A program made the position numbers and the translations under genes. DNA of 64,000 nucleotides from Limnanthes douglasii subsp. nivea (lineage: Eukaryota; Streptophyta; Magnoliopsida; Brassicales; Limnanthaceae). Below, piece by piece: positions 10,611 to 21,319 of the stretch. Positions within the stretch are counted from its first letter, which is position 1. Each line of letters opens with the position of its first letter. The stretch is from the NCBI GenBank assembly GCA_036936605.1, contig JAUPFV010000001.1, positions 156,273,187 to 156,337,186 of the forward strand, read 5' to 3'. The notes under the pieces were generated by a model. The model was not told where the DNA came from and ran no database searches. It saw only the letters and a list, made by a program, of their open reading frames with translations.

Positions 10611-11885
10611 AGCATTGATATTTGAAGTATTGTTAGAAAATTGAGTATTGAATTAAAGTGAAGTACAAAATTAATATTAAATAGATAATAATAAAGGGTC
10701 ATGCTATAAATTATACACATTTTATTGGATCTTACACCGCTGGATCTTATACCATTTTACTAGATCTCTCGCCAAAATTTGGATAATTTTACCCCTCTTA
10801 GGGAAAAAGGTAGAAAACCAAGTTGATAGATCTCTCACTTTTTCTCTATTTTCTCTCTCTTAAACTCACAAAACCTCTCAAATCTCTTAATTACCCGAAA
10901 ATCAAAAGCGGTTACTTTTTGAATCCAAACTCACAACAATATATATGGCATATAACCTTATTAGTATTTTTTTTTGTCAATAGGTTGTAGAAATTAGGTT
11001 CTAAATTTTGTTTATAAAAACTTTGATTTTCACATGGTTGGAGTTGTTGTTATGTTGAATTGATAGGCTAGGATTGTTTGTGAGTTGTGATCCGGGTATT
11101 GGCTTTAATTTTGAGGAACATGGTGCAGGAATGAGTGATTTAAGGTTTTAGTTTTGATACGATATAGGTTCGTCTCATGACTTGTGCGATCATATGTGTT
11201 TGATTCACATATGTCGTGCGACGAGGATTGGTATATGTCGCATGCGACATATTTACCCAGATTTTAATGTTTAATGCAATTTTTTTAAACAATTGATTCT
11301 TCCGAATTACATGATTGTTGGTATTTTTTTATTACATGAACTATTGATTGGGTTGATGTTTTTGTCTACACTTTAATGCACAATATCTAGTTACAAGTTT
11401 ATTGTTTCTTTACTTACTGAATAAATGAATTTTGTACTATTACATTTAAGCACTTATCCAAACTGATGTTTTATTTGTTTTTTATGGATGGTGCGTACGA
11501 AAACGATCGTTATAAAACACCATGGTCGGGATACGACCCCCGATACATTGGTTCCTAGAGAGATTGTCGTTACACAAGAGAAACAGTTGGGATTACATTG
11601 ATTGCGTTGTGGTGGTATAGCTGATAATACCAGCCATCACACTGTTTGAGTTGCGGCTGGCAGTAGTGGTGCAGGTTCATCTTCCCATACAACATCTGAG
11701 GTGGAGTTTGAGTCCCCACGTCCTTGTACATTATCCTAATTACCCCCTACACGAGGCGTACAGCGTTTACCACTTAGATGTAAGTTTCTTTAAAATTTGA
11801 GTATTTTCAACCATATTTTTTAAATTTAGTTTTAACTTAATTTTAATAAAAAAAACTTTATTATTTACTTTTTATGTTTATTACA
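10611..11885. other. Spacer with palindromic GCGAC motifs (11186-11255)
   Basis: No coding signal. 10720-10870 is pyrimidine-rich with several ctctct runs. Positions 11190-11213 hold catatgtg and cacatatg in inverted order, and 11233-11252 is a perfect 20-bp palindrome centred on GTCGCATGCGAC. Similar vocabulary recurs at 16520-16624, on the other side of the PMD2/MULE block. Confidence 0.5.
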
Positions 11886-13345
11886 TATTGTAGAGGAGAT
11901 TCAACTTATGTTGCTTCTTGATATACGACAATCTTTGAAGTAGGACTTGAGGCATCAGACTATGGTATGAGCTAAGGATATGAAGACTATTTTTGGCCTC
12001 CCGATTGATATGTTATTCTATTGGTACACCAACATTCATTTGTTAGAGATCTTTCTTAAGCACTGGCATGCGAAGACATCTTTATTTCACTTCTCCTTCA
12101 GCAAGATGACCGTAACTATCAAAGACGTCCACATCATCACCGGTTTGCCGGTTACATGCATGGGTTTTGACGTTTTGTCTTTTGGTGATGAGACGGAGAG
12201 GTTCATCACATACGGTAATATGTTAGGTGTACGAACATCTGAGCTCGTTAGCAACCTTATGAACTATACTAGTTTAACCTTGAATTGGTTGTGTAACACA
12301 TTCACACATGAGCGATACAATGATAGTAGGGCTACCAATGCCAAGGTTGATTAGAATACCCCAACGTATATACTATATATATTTTAGGAGCAACTATACG
12401 CGCCAACAAAACTAGAAATAATATTTTGCTTGATTACCTACAGTTCGTAAACCTATATCAACTTATGGGTCGGTACAATTAAGGTAATTGGTTTTGGCAC
12501 AGGTTTATCACTCGCTCGACCAGAGCTGTATGCACGACACCGGTGGTATATACTGGTTTTCTGGGTTGTTATAGACTTGGAATTTTTATGATTTTAGGTC
12601 GTTTAGTGCTCCATTGTACAGCGTGGTCGCTTTAGCGTCACCACATATCTACCGTTACGCGCCATAGAAAGTTTATTCTTCGCAGGTTGTTCACTTGGAG
12701 TTGAGACACACCCTATCGATGTGTATCGTACTTGATGTAAGTTTCATTATGTTTTTTATATGTTAACTTGCATTAACTTTTATGAATTCTAACTATATAA
12801 TGTCTTTTAGGCGATTTTTCTTCCATATATTTATATATGGCGTGTGCGTCCGTTTATATGGTCAGTTGGATTGAGCATATGCTTAACTTATTTGACATAA
12901 TTGTGCCTTACTACTCTGACCGCGTCACCCATCAGGTGGGCCACATTCAACTGATACTATGCAACATACGTTCTATTTCTCCTAGAAAAGTAGGTAAAAA
13001 AATTACTCAAAAGCATGCGTGGGATCTTGGGTTGTGGGAGAATTGGAAGCACCATCTTTTCACTATTTTACGTGCACCATTAGAGGGTTGGCACAATGGT
13101 ACGGACTCGATATACCCTGCTTAAGTTAGGAGAACATGTGGTATACAGTATCCAACATGGTCTCGATAGACAATGATACGCATGTTAGTGGAGGGACTCT
13201 GATTTACACTCACGACAGTGTTGATCCCAAGAGATATGATCGGATAGCTACGTATCGGCCACATTTAGCAACGATGATGTATGAGGAGTTAGTCGAAGCT
13301 ACGAATGAGATAGTCAGTATTTTCAAGATATTTAAACTTTGCTGA
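11886..13345 (+). pseudogene. Plant mobile domain (PMD) gene 2, decayed
   Basis: The clearest part is 11980-12354: HWHAKTSLFHFSFSKMTVTI, then KDVHIITGLPVTCMGF, then LNWLCNTF. It lines up with PMD gene 1 (ERWHKETNTFQF, DDVNVITGLPVVG, LKWLHEIF). Downstream, 12400-13345 is broken by frameshifts and stops but keeps late-PMD-like pieces (RITTYRPH-type tail at 13220-13270, KHAWDLGLWENW at 13013). The N-terminal methionine at 11980 is probably internal, since similarity begins upstream. Copies 1 and 2 are clearly diverged, so this is not a recent tandem duplication. It faces the MEW-2 ORF and OTU-MULE, which are on the other strand. Confidence 0.72.
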
Positions 13346-13480
13346 TTAGTTTAAATGTATGGATTGTTTCATGTATGTCTTTATGTTTTGATGATTTTTA
13401 TGTTTGATTAAGAGTTTTTATAGTAAGTCATGTTTAAAAATTTGTACGTTTGAATACTTATGGCTTAATCGTAAGGGAAT

Positions 13481-13560
13481 GTTTGGATATTTAATCTTAA
13501 ATAAATATTTGGATGTTTAATCGTAAACAAATATTTGGAGGTTTAACCTCAGAAATAATT
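13481..13560 (+). repeat. Short tandem repeat, about 26-27 bp, three copies
   Basis: Copies begin at 13481, 13508 and 13534 (tttggatatttaatc, tttggatgtttaatc, tttggaggtttaacc), just downstream of PMD gene 2. Confidence 0.65.
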
Positions 13561-13766
13561 ATTGGTGACTTTGGATGATTGATGTTTGGATATTTTAACA
13601 TCATACTATAACAAAACAACACAGAATCGTAAACTGACAAAAAATAAAAAAATAAAGCTTAAAACGTAAAGCATGTGAGCAGTTCGTAAACTTCCTCTTT
13701 CTCATTAATGTTTTCCTCGAGATATGATGTCATATCTATTGTAAGAAAATATGTAAATTTCAAATT

Positions 13767-14032
13767 TCACACTTCAACTATCACTTTCCTTATTTTGTAA
13801 GACATGTCGAACACACGGTGTATTGGTTCAGTTTTTACAAGATTGTAACTGGTTTTGACTTCAACGCGACTACGCAGAATTTGATATGGAACTTTGAATC
13901 GAGAGTAGTTATAATACATCATACATAGCACTTGATCAGAAATAGCATTGGTCATCTCATCAGACATTGTTATGGTAACAAACTTCACGGCTTGAAGCAA
14001 GTGATAGTATTTGTCTAGAGTCTACTCCATAC
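13767..14032 (-). pseudogene. MEW small protein, copy 2 (stop at codon 3)
   Basis: Homologue of the ORF at 5564. The minus-strand ATG near 14030 is followed by GAG and then TAG where copy 1 has TGG (Trp), so a single G-to-A change broke the start region. The remainder stays open for about 85 codons and keeps S-D-Q-V-L-C at residues 31-36, Y-Y then N-Y, and E-P-I-H-R-V-F-D near the end. It lies between PMD gene 2 (plus) and the OTU end of the MULE transposase (minus), about 670 bp downstream of the latter on the same strand. Function unknown. Confidence 0.55.
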
Positions 14033-14700
14033 CTTATAATCTTTTTGTTTTTTTTATATTCAAGAATATTGGGTGGATGAACTATTAGGACATGATCTAG
14101 GTCACTTATAAAGAAAAAACCAACATTGGTGGGAATTATATTTGGCGGGAATTAATATTTGGCGGGAATTTATTTAATTAGGAGGATGTGTTAAACAAAC
14201 GAGAAACATAAAAAGTAGGCGCTAAGACAAATGAAAACTAAATTAAAGAGTATATAAAATATAGAAAATAAATAACCAAATGTCGCAACGAAAATGAAAT
14301 ATAAAATACATAGGTTGGAGTCGTTAATAAAAAAGTTTGAAAACCGAAAATAACATAAGATCAAATGTCATCTTTGGTGAGGTCTGTAAAGTGTGGTTCC
14401 TCATTAAGACTCACTTCCCAAACCGGCATAATTGAGTAAATTTATTGAATCCGGCGTAATGGGGATGCGTCCATTGACTCACTTTGTCGCTGATGTGGGC
14501 ACCCCATACATTAACGAAGTAATCTAAAAATTTAAATGTCAAGTCAATACATAAATAATAAAACTCATATACTTACATTAACAAAGTGGACACTATGTAC
14601 GAAGGAAATTCAGATATCTATCATCGTTGACGCATTAATAGGTGGACTTCCACAAATTGGTAAATAAGTTAAAGACCCTACTTGAGAGACATGGTATACC
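14033..14700. other. Spacer between MEW-2 and MULE, no gene seen
   Basis: 14110-14175 has three closely spaced copies of tggcgggaatt (a short direct repeat). 14360-14560 is more GC-balanced but shows no sustained frame that I recognise. Confidence 0.45.
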
Positions 14701-14705
14701 AAATA

Positions 14706-16440
14706 TTAATATTTTGTTGCTATAACTACACCAATATCAGGAAATGTCATCCAATAACGGCTAGAATGTTGGGGTCTGAAGTAATCCAACCTACATACCA
14801 CATTATCCAAAACATCAGATGAACCATAAACCTCCAACCAAAAAGCACGAGTTTTATTTAATTTCTTTAACAAATCGCATCTAACAGTTTGCCAATTATC
14901 ATTATTATGGTATATCGAAAGCGATACGGACCGATATCCGCATTTCTCGTCTGGGATAACGTCAACCAAATTAGTGATATAAGGATATGGAAAAGTCGGG
15001 ATACACTCGAGGTATAAAGTTAACTTTCTTTCTTTAGTAATTTTCTTAGGCTGACCAACTTTCTTGTTTGCAAGTGGAAGTCTGGGTACTACAAACAAAC
15101 TCTCTTTCGAGGCAACCGTGCTCCCTAACGTGTTCATGGGTGTGCTACCTAACAGATTCACGAGAGTGCTAGAAGTAGCAGTTTAAATGGGGTATTTTCA
15201 CGAACTAAGGTTTTGTTTAGTCGATTTGTCCACACCGACTCTTAGCCTACCTTTAGCTCTAATAGGTTCTTTAAGCTCTTGAACGTAACTAATTCCAAGA
15301 TTTTAGAGCTGCATAACTTTATTGATAATATGATCTTGTTTTTTATATTTGAAACTACGAATTGAACTATCTATGATGGATAGTGTTTTATTGCAAGGCA
15401 TGTTAATGCGAAGTGGCATTTCTATGAACAATTTATGATCGTCTCCAAAATATATCCACATATTTCCTAGGATTGCATCTATATTATTTTTCTATTGTAG
15501 CAATTTCACATGCGCAAGGTAACCCATGTATTTTCCTAAGGACGTATCCGCTACAAAATACCCGATCTACACCTATATTTATAGAATGTATAATAGCAAA
15601 GGTCAATTCTGTTAGGCCCGCATGAGATACATATCTGATTATGTGCTTCGTCAAAGTATGTTCAAAATAAGATGGATTATGAAACCTAATTTTCTTGAAA
15701 GATTTGAGGATCCCCTCATGCTGCTTCGTTAGGATGTTGTGAACGTTTTTCAAATATAGTTCAAAATTGCATTAGTTGGTCCCAATGTTTTTTTAGGGTC
15801 GAGTGAGCACTCTCGCATCTACAAAGGAAGTAGTTAATTAAGACATTTATTCTAATAACAAGCACATTCGGGAATGTATGCAACAAGTCTATACTTGTAG
15901 GATGGGCAAAAACAAAATCAGTTATCACATTCGATTCATCGTGTAATCGCTCCCACGTGAAGTGACCATATTCCTTCAATTTTCCCACCAAATATTACAT
16001 TTGTTTTGTATGACTATTATAGATTCTACGTATGTTTCAAAAATTGTCCAGGTTATTATTCTTTAAACAACTATATTCCAAGAGGACGTGACCCAAGGAA
16101 AGACAAATTATGAACTAATGTATCTTCTTCCGGTTTGATTCTATACGAGCGAGAATGGTCATCCAAGCGAACATATGTTTCTTTGTTATACACTTTCGCT
16201 TTCTCAAAGTTTACAGCTTCGCTTTTGATACCGAAAATACCATACCTCTCGCGTCGCTACTGTAATCTAGGATTTTTCCCCATTTTCTTGTCTCATATAG
16301 TGCGATAGTAGTGACTAATTTTAAATTCTATGATTCCTCATCTACAAAAGCATATAATTCCACCTTAGTGAATAACATATCGGTTGCAAATATTTTTGTG
16401 TAATCATCCATCATATATGGTGGTTGGTCTTATTTCTCCT
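14706..16440 (-). pseudogene. Mutator-like transposase with C-terminal OTU-like domain, catalytic core deleted
   Basis: Minus strand, N to C. Near 16430-16230 is a FAR1-like N-terminal region (YTKIFATDMLF), also seen in the fragment at 63757. Around 16100-15900 is the pre-catalytic region (NIRRIYNSHTKQM, KLKEYGHFTWERL, SIDLLHTFPNVLVI). The frame then jumps to the post-catalytic motif ESAHSTLKKHW (15830-15800). The SWIM zinc finger follows as CSGYVLRKIHGLPCACE (15540-15490), then a linker with DSSIRSFKYKKQ. The OTU-like cysteine protease domain is at 15000-14706 (VDVIPDEKCGYRSVSL, then WMTFPDIGVVIATKY); D-x-x-C-G-x-R matches the family D-G-x-C-G-F-R block, with E-K for G-H or similar. All three DDE catalytic residues lie in the missing segment. 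Several stops and frameshifts are present upstream of 15991. Confidence 0.85.
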
Positions 16441-16519
16441 ATAATAAATAACCATATGTTAAAAATAACCTAATATATAATCAATTGCACAACAGAATCA
16501 AAACTTTGCAGCCTAATTG

Positions 16520-16624
16520 CATATGGTGTGCGACCAGAATGAGTTGGTCGCATGAGGAAATGCGATGATAAAATTTTGGGCGCATGCATGTCTGCGACTA
16601 TCTCATTCTGGTTGCACGCTATAT
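16520..16624. repeat. Hairpin-forming inverted repeat upstream of the MULE ORF
   Basis: Left arm 16520-16552 (catatggtgtgcgaccagaa and following) pairs with right arm 16592-16624 (ending ttctggttgcacgctatatg) with a few mismatches and a 39-bp loop. The GCGAC core is shared with palindromes at 11186-11255. Confidence 0.65.
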
Positions 16625-16945
16625 GTGAACATGTGGTTGTTCATCATATTATTTGTGTGATTCGTATGAAAATAGAAACTAAAGTTGAAGTCGTTTCCTC
16701 CATTTGATACAAGTTATCTTCGTCCATCAAGTCGTCCATTGAAATGTCCAGTTCTCCGTCTTCTATAACTAGTTGGTGCTTGATTGGTTTGTGGTAGATT
16801 TTTAGTGTTTGTGTGGTAAAAAATTTAATGTTAGAATGGTAAATTTTTAGGGTTTAGAGATAGATTTGGGTTTTATATTTAGGGGTAATTTTTTAGGTAA
16901 TGCCTGATGAGCTCAAAGAATCTTTAGTGAGACTAGAAGCGGAGA

Positions 16946-17014
16946 TGTTCGTGTGAGGGGTTTGGACTAGAGAATATTCGTGTGAGGGGGTCGGACTAGA
17001 GAATATTCGTGTGA
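16946..17014 (+). repeat. Tandem repeat, about 30 bp, just over two copies
   Basis: The unit ttcgtgtgaggggt-ggactagagaata occurs twice, then a third partial unit (attcgtgtga). Confidence 0.75.
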
Positions 17015-17550
17015 TATGACAGCGGATAGTCAATTACTAGAAAAGGAAGAGACAAAAGGAATAAATGTTACAATTATTGATCAATCATTGGCCCATTTTC
17101 CCAAAAGGGAATGTCCTTTATATAGTAAATGAGGTGGAGGGTAAAATTACATATCTACCACCGTAAGAGTGGATTTGTTACCCCACTATTTGACTATTTA
17201 AAAATAAGTTCTTCGGGACTATCATTTGAGTCCCTCATTTCTTATGTGTGCTTTACTTTAGTCCTTAGTCACTAAATACATGGACCTTGACCTTATTTGT
17301 GGGCTAAATTTCATATTAAACACCTATATTTTCCTTCCCTTATCAGTAGCCCCCCAGTCCATGTGCACTTCTCTGGATGTGGACTTCAATTGCAGTTTTA
17401 CATCGTTCGGATCAGATCATGTGTTACCCTACTCGTGTATTTTACTTTTTGAACGAAATCTATCGGGGTCGGATTTGATCATGGTCGGATCTCGTATTCC
17501 CTGGTCACCCCTTAGTCAGGCTGATGTCACCTAAGTTTCATTTATTATCA
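17015..17550. other. Flank of Tat-1; possible 3' LTR remnant, not proven
   Basis: Lies where the 3' end of the minus-strand Tat-1 element would be expected. I cannot match it to a second LTR, so its identity stays open. A short open stretch at 17280-17534 has no recognisable domain. Confidence 0.3.
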
Positions 17551-17554
17551 GGCG

Positions 17555-17676
17555 CACGTGTTTTGTTTCGCTGTTATCGAGTCAAACGTTTTTTAGGCGG
17601 CGCAGCTATTATAGACACGTGTCATGGTACCGTTACTTTTTGCATGTTCGCCTTCCGCTTCCTTTGCCTATAAATA
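17555..17676 (+). promoter_or_regulatory. Promoter-like region for the Tat-1 antisense ORF: two G-boxes and a TATA box
   Basis: CACGTG occurs at 17555-17560 and 17616-17621, and TATAAATA at 17669-17676, about 100 bp upstream of the ATG at 17777. CACGTG is the bZIP/bHLH-binding G-box in plants. The order and spacing are those of an ordinary plant RNA polymerase II promoter, oriented opposite to the retroelement. No start site can be shown from sequence alone. Confidence 0.6.
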
Positions 17677-17776
17677 CTTAAATCTTTTCCTGAACAAATA
17701 TTTCTGATTTTCTTTGAACAAAGTTTGCTCTAGAGAGAAAAACTGTGCTTAAACAAACTTCTTACTTTGCATTTCC

Positions 17777-20700
17777 ATGCCTGACGAGTTTATCAATCTT
17801 GAAAAGTACAAGATTTGGAGGTGGTTGAACATTTCAATTCGGATTGGTACTCGTAGCTCTGCTAGTGCAAGAGAACATCCTTCCCCTGTAGATATTTGGG
17901 AATCTAACTTTCAAGACAACTGGGCTCTGATCCGCGAACGCTCTATTAGACTTGTTGCATCCTCCCCCAGGCAAGCACACCCTTCAAGTGGTGGGGTTGA
18001 TCTTTCTACTTCTCCAACTCCCTCGACTTTTCCTTCTCGACCTTCTCCCTTCATCATAGTGGGTGATGAAAGAGAATGACCGCAGGTTAAAGAACACAAA
18101 GACAGAGCTAAACAAAAAAGATCTCCAGATCCAGCCACCAAGTCGGTACGGATGAGGGTCCTTTCCTCTGTTTCAACTCCTCCAACAACCCCTCATGGCT
18201 CTCCTCAAACAACGCCCGACGTTCGCCCCCGGAATAAATTTCTGAGAGGGACTTGTCCCAAACCGTCTCTCAGTCCCATCCCAAAGGTTTAGGAGAAGAT
18301 GTTATCTGATGACCCTGAAGATAACAAGGAGAACCCCGACGTCATGGTGGTTGAGGTTGAGCCTCTTCGAGTTGTTCTTACTGATGCTCCTTACACGGAT
18401 GATGCTTTGGCTCCTCCCTCGGAACCTGCGATTAATCTTCCACCCCCCCCCCCCCCCACACCAAGGTGAAGCTTCCTTCGTAAATATTAAGAAGAAGAAG
18501 AAAAAGCGTTCCACCGGTCTGCCCTCGAATGTGGAAGATATCTTGGGCGAAAATTTTCCCGGAATTGAAGTTAAACATCTTGTAGCTTTGTACAAGGTGA
18601 AGTACAAGTATTTTCATCCGACCGAGGAGACCAAACTAAGGGATCGTTGGGGTATTCCTACTAGAATTATTATCCGATTTCCTACTGTTAGGGAAACGCC
18701 TCTATTAGTTCAGAACAACGAGTTGGTGTTTTATACGGAGATAATGAATTGGGGTCTCCGACTTCCCCTCGACCCTCTCCTGACCAATTACTTTCACCTG
18801 GTTGGACTTTTCCCTTCTCAGGCCGGTGCAAACATGTGGTACACCCTTATGGCCTGCATTATTTCTTCGAGGCTTTCCGAGAATGCTTTCACCATAGAAC
18901 AACTCATCATCGTCTTGGGTGTAGGAAAAAATTCTCACTATCTTTTCTATTCACTTGGCTTTGCCCGAAAATTCGAAGTGATAAAGGATTTTTTGGAAAC
19001 AGAAAAGAAATGAAAGCAATAGTTTCTGTTTATTTACGGGTTGTAGGAGACCGAATTCGATAACTCCGAAGACCTCCCTCCTCGGTTAACGCTGAAAAGG
19101 ACCGAACAAAGTAAGTACTCTTACCTATATTTTTCTGAGTCGTAGGGTTTGCTAAATTATGACCGTCGCCATCTTTTTCAGCTATGAAAGGAATCGTTAA
19201 ATCCTTTAAGTGCCATGATAAGTCCGGTAAAGATATATCTTTGAGAAGATAAGCATTTTGGCTGGTGAGCATTGGGACCACAAGTTCCACCAAACTTTTA
19301 TGCCAATGAATTTTGCCAGGTGTCACCTATGGCGTTTCGATCTTAGTGAGAAAAAGACCGCCTCAGAGCTTATGGTGCCTCCTCCGAGCGACGATGTCCT
19401 TAAGCGTTTAGAGCGCTTGGTAATACATTTTACCTCCATACTCGGGCTTGAGCTCCGAGTCATCAAGATGTTGAAAAACCCGAGGAAGGTGAGGAAGAAG
19501 GGACTGAGGAAGATGTTGAGTCTGAAGACGACGCTCCTGAGGCTCAAGGCAGTCCTCGAGAAAGGATGCAAAGCAGTCCTCAAACAGGGCTCCGGGTGAT
19601 AATGATGACACCCAAGTAAGCTTGACCCAGGATGTGAGGCCATCGGAACCTCCACCGGTAGCCCCTCTCAGTCCTCGGGCATTTTTTCCAACATTTCATC
19701 CTGAAAATATGTCAAGTGAACTTGATCACCTGGTTGAGGTTAGGCCTCAAGGTTAGGATGGTGCCACAAGGCCGCATAGCTTCATTCTGAGGAGAAGAAG
19801 AAGAGGATTGTTGAGAGTGGAGGGGAAAGTGATAACACTAACCATCTGAGCCTGCCTCTATCTAGAAAGTTCATGATTGTCGATTCGGACTCTGGTGGAG
19901 AATTTGTTTCCACTCGAAGGAAAGGTCAAGAAGGTGGCTCCAACAAGGAAAGGTATCCCTCCCCGGACTCTGCTAACTTTGACGTTTATGGCAATGAATA
20001 TGTGGCGAATGAGTTGAACAAACTACTACATGTTGCTGCTCTACTCGAACGTAAAGAGAATCGGAAGGATCGCTATAAAGATGAGGTTATTGAGAGGAGG
20101 GCGGAGGTGAAAGCCCTAACTTCTGAGGTCTCCGAGTTGAAAGGTAAAGTGAAGGACTTGACCGATCAGGTAACCGAACAAACCGTGATATTCTCCCGTG
20201 TGGAAGGCCTAATCTCTGAGTCCCATAACCTGAAAAAAGAAGTGAAGGAGCTAAATGTTGAGTTAGCTAAGACATCGAAAGTGACCACCAAGGTACAAAC
20301 TCTGTCACCCGAGTCTGAAGAGCTAAAGAAAATAGTTAAGGAGCTGACTGATGAATTGGCTAAGGAGAAAAAACCTCTGAGGACCGCATGACTACCGTTA
20401 CATCCCTTGGGACTAAACTGTCCGAGGAAAAGACTAAATTTGATTATAAAAGGGAGAAATTCATAGCCAAGGATGTCGAGCGTGACACAACATTGGATGG
20501 TCTTGTTGAAGGCTATTGCAAAATAAAGGTATACTTTGAGAATGTTGTTGCAGACATCGAGAAACTATCAGCTGGAATTTGAAAGCTTGAAAAAAGACTA
20601 CGAAGCTAAGAAAAAAGACTGTCTTGATAAGTATGCTGCTAGTATCGTTGCTCGTCTTGAGGAGAGGGATGCTAAGTTGAGATCAGCCATGGTAATGAAG

Positions 20701-20822
20701 ATGCATGAAAGATTCCCAGACTTGCATCTTGGTAGTCTTTGGACCCGGGTCCTTGAACAACATCACCCACCCGGAGTATCCGTGGAGGATCCTGAATCTA
20801 GTGAGGATTCAGAGAGCTCTTG
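17777..20822 (+). pseudogene. Tat-1 antisense ORF: Transposase_28-like gag-type domain plus coiled coil
   Basis: Starts MPDEFINLEKYKIW at 17777; one frame then runs with two stops (18077 and about 18291) into an acidic segment (MLSDDPEDNKENPD). At the 15-base poly-C run (18443-18457) the frame shifts by one and continues to 19013, with NWGLRLPLDPLL and GANMWYTLMACI resembling the Transposase_28 (PF04195) pattern. A likely intron lies near 19110-19182 (GTAAGTACTC to CTTTTTCAG). An acidic stretch follows (EEGEEEGTEEDVESEDD). Then 19873-20720 is a long heptad-type coiled coil rich in E-L-K and V-K-E-L, broken by two compensating frameshifts (near 20390 and 20570). The end is FPDLHLGSLW and a Ser/Glu tail. 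The protein's role is unknown in the family. It is antisense to the integrase of the same element. Confidence 0.75.
18443..18457 (+). repeat. Poly-C homopolymer, 15 bases, at a frame change
   Basis: Fifteen consecutive C residues within a proline-coding stretch. The reading frame before it (frame of 17777 and 18299) and after it (frame of 18309) differ by one base. Confidence 0.9.
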
Positions 20823-21319
20823 ATCGGACTCGGATTCCCCTGCTGGTAGTAAAGAAAATTCTGCATCCGATTAGCATGTATTGGGTAGTTCATATTTTGT
20901 TAACTCCTTTGTTCTTTGAATCCTGCAACAAGAAACTTTTTGTGTAATATTCTCCTTAGTGTGATGTTTTGCTTAACCATTTCCTCCTTATGGTTTTTTT
21001 CTTATGACTCAATACTGAATTATTTTGTGTAATGTTCTCTTTGTGTTTTGAGTTCAAAATGATGAACATTCTTGTCCAAATTTATCTGCAGGGTGTTTTG
21101 AGTTCAAAAATATGAACATTCTTGTCCACATTTTTTTCGAGGGTGTTTTGAGTTCAAAAAGATGAACTTAGTCTAGTTTTTGAAGAAGGCAATAAGTTTT
21201 GATATATAAGCCGGCTATTTAGGCACCTTATTAAAACCTTCCTGCGCCACCAGGGTAGGAAAGAGTATGACATCGGAACTTACACAAATTTTCAAAGAAA
21301 ATATTTGCATATCGCACAA
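20823..21319. other. Tat-1 region between antisense ORF and integrase
   Basis: Non-coding in both directions apart from short open stretches. It holds the 50-bp array below. 21210-21300 (ttaaaaccttcctgcgccac and onward) resembles the spacer often seen next to gypsy pol 3' ends, but nothing can be proven. Confidence 0.45.
21043..21172. repeat. 50-bp tandem repeat, 2.6 copies, in Tat-1
   Basis: gtgttttgagttcaaaa recurs at 21043, 21093 and 21143, exactly 50 bp apart, with atgaacattcttgtcca in each full unit. It lies between the 3' end of pol and the antisense ORF. Confidence 0.85.

Noticed and set aside
17015..17550. Tat-1 3' LTR
   Set aside because: No partner LTR or clear TG/CA ends could be matched, so left unassigned.
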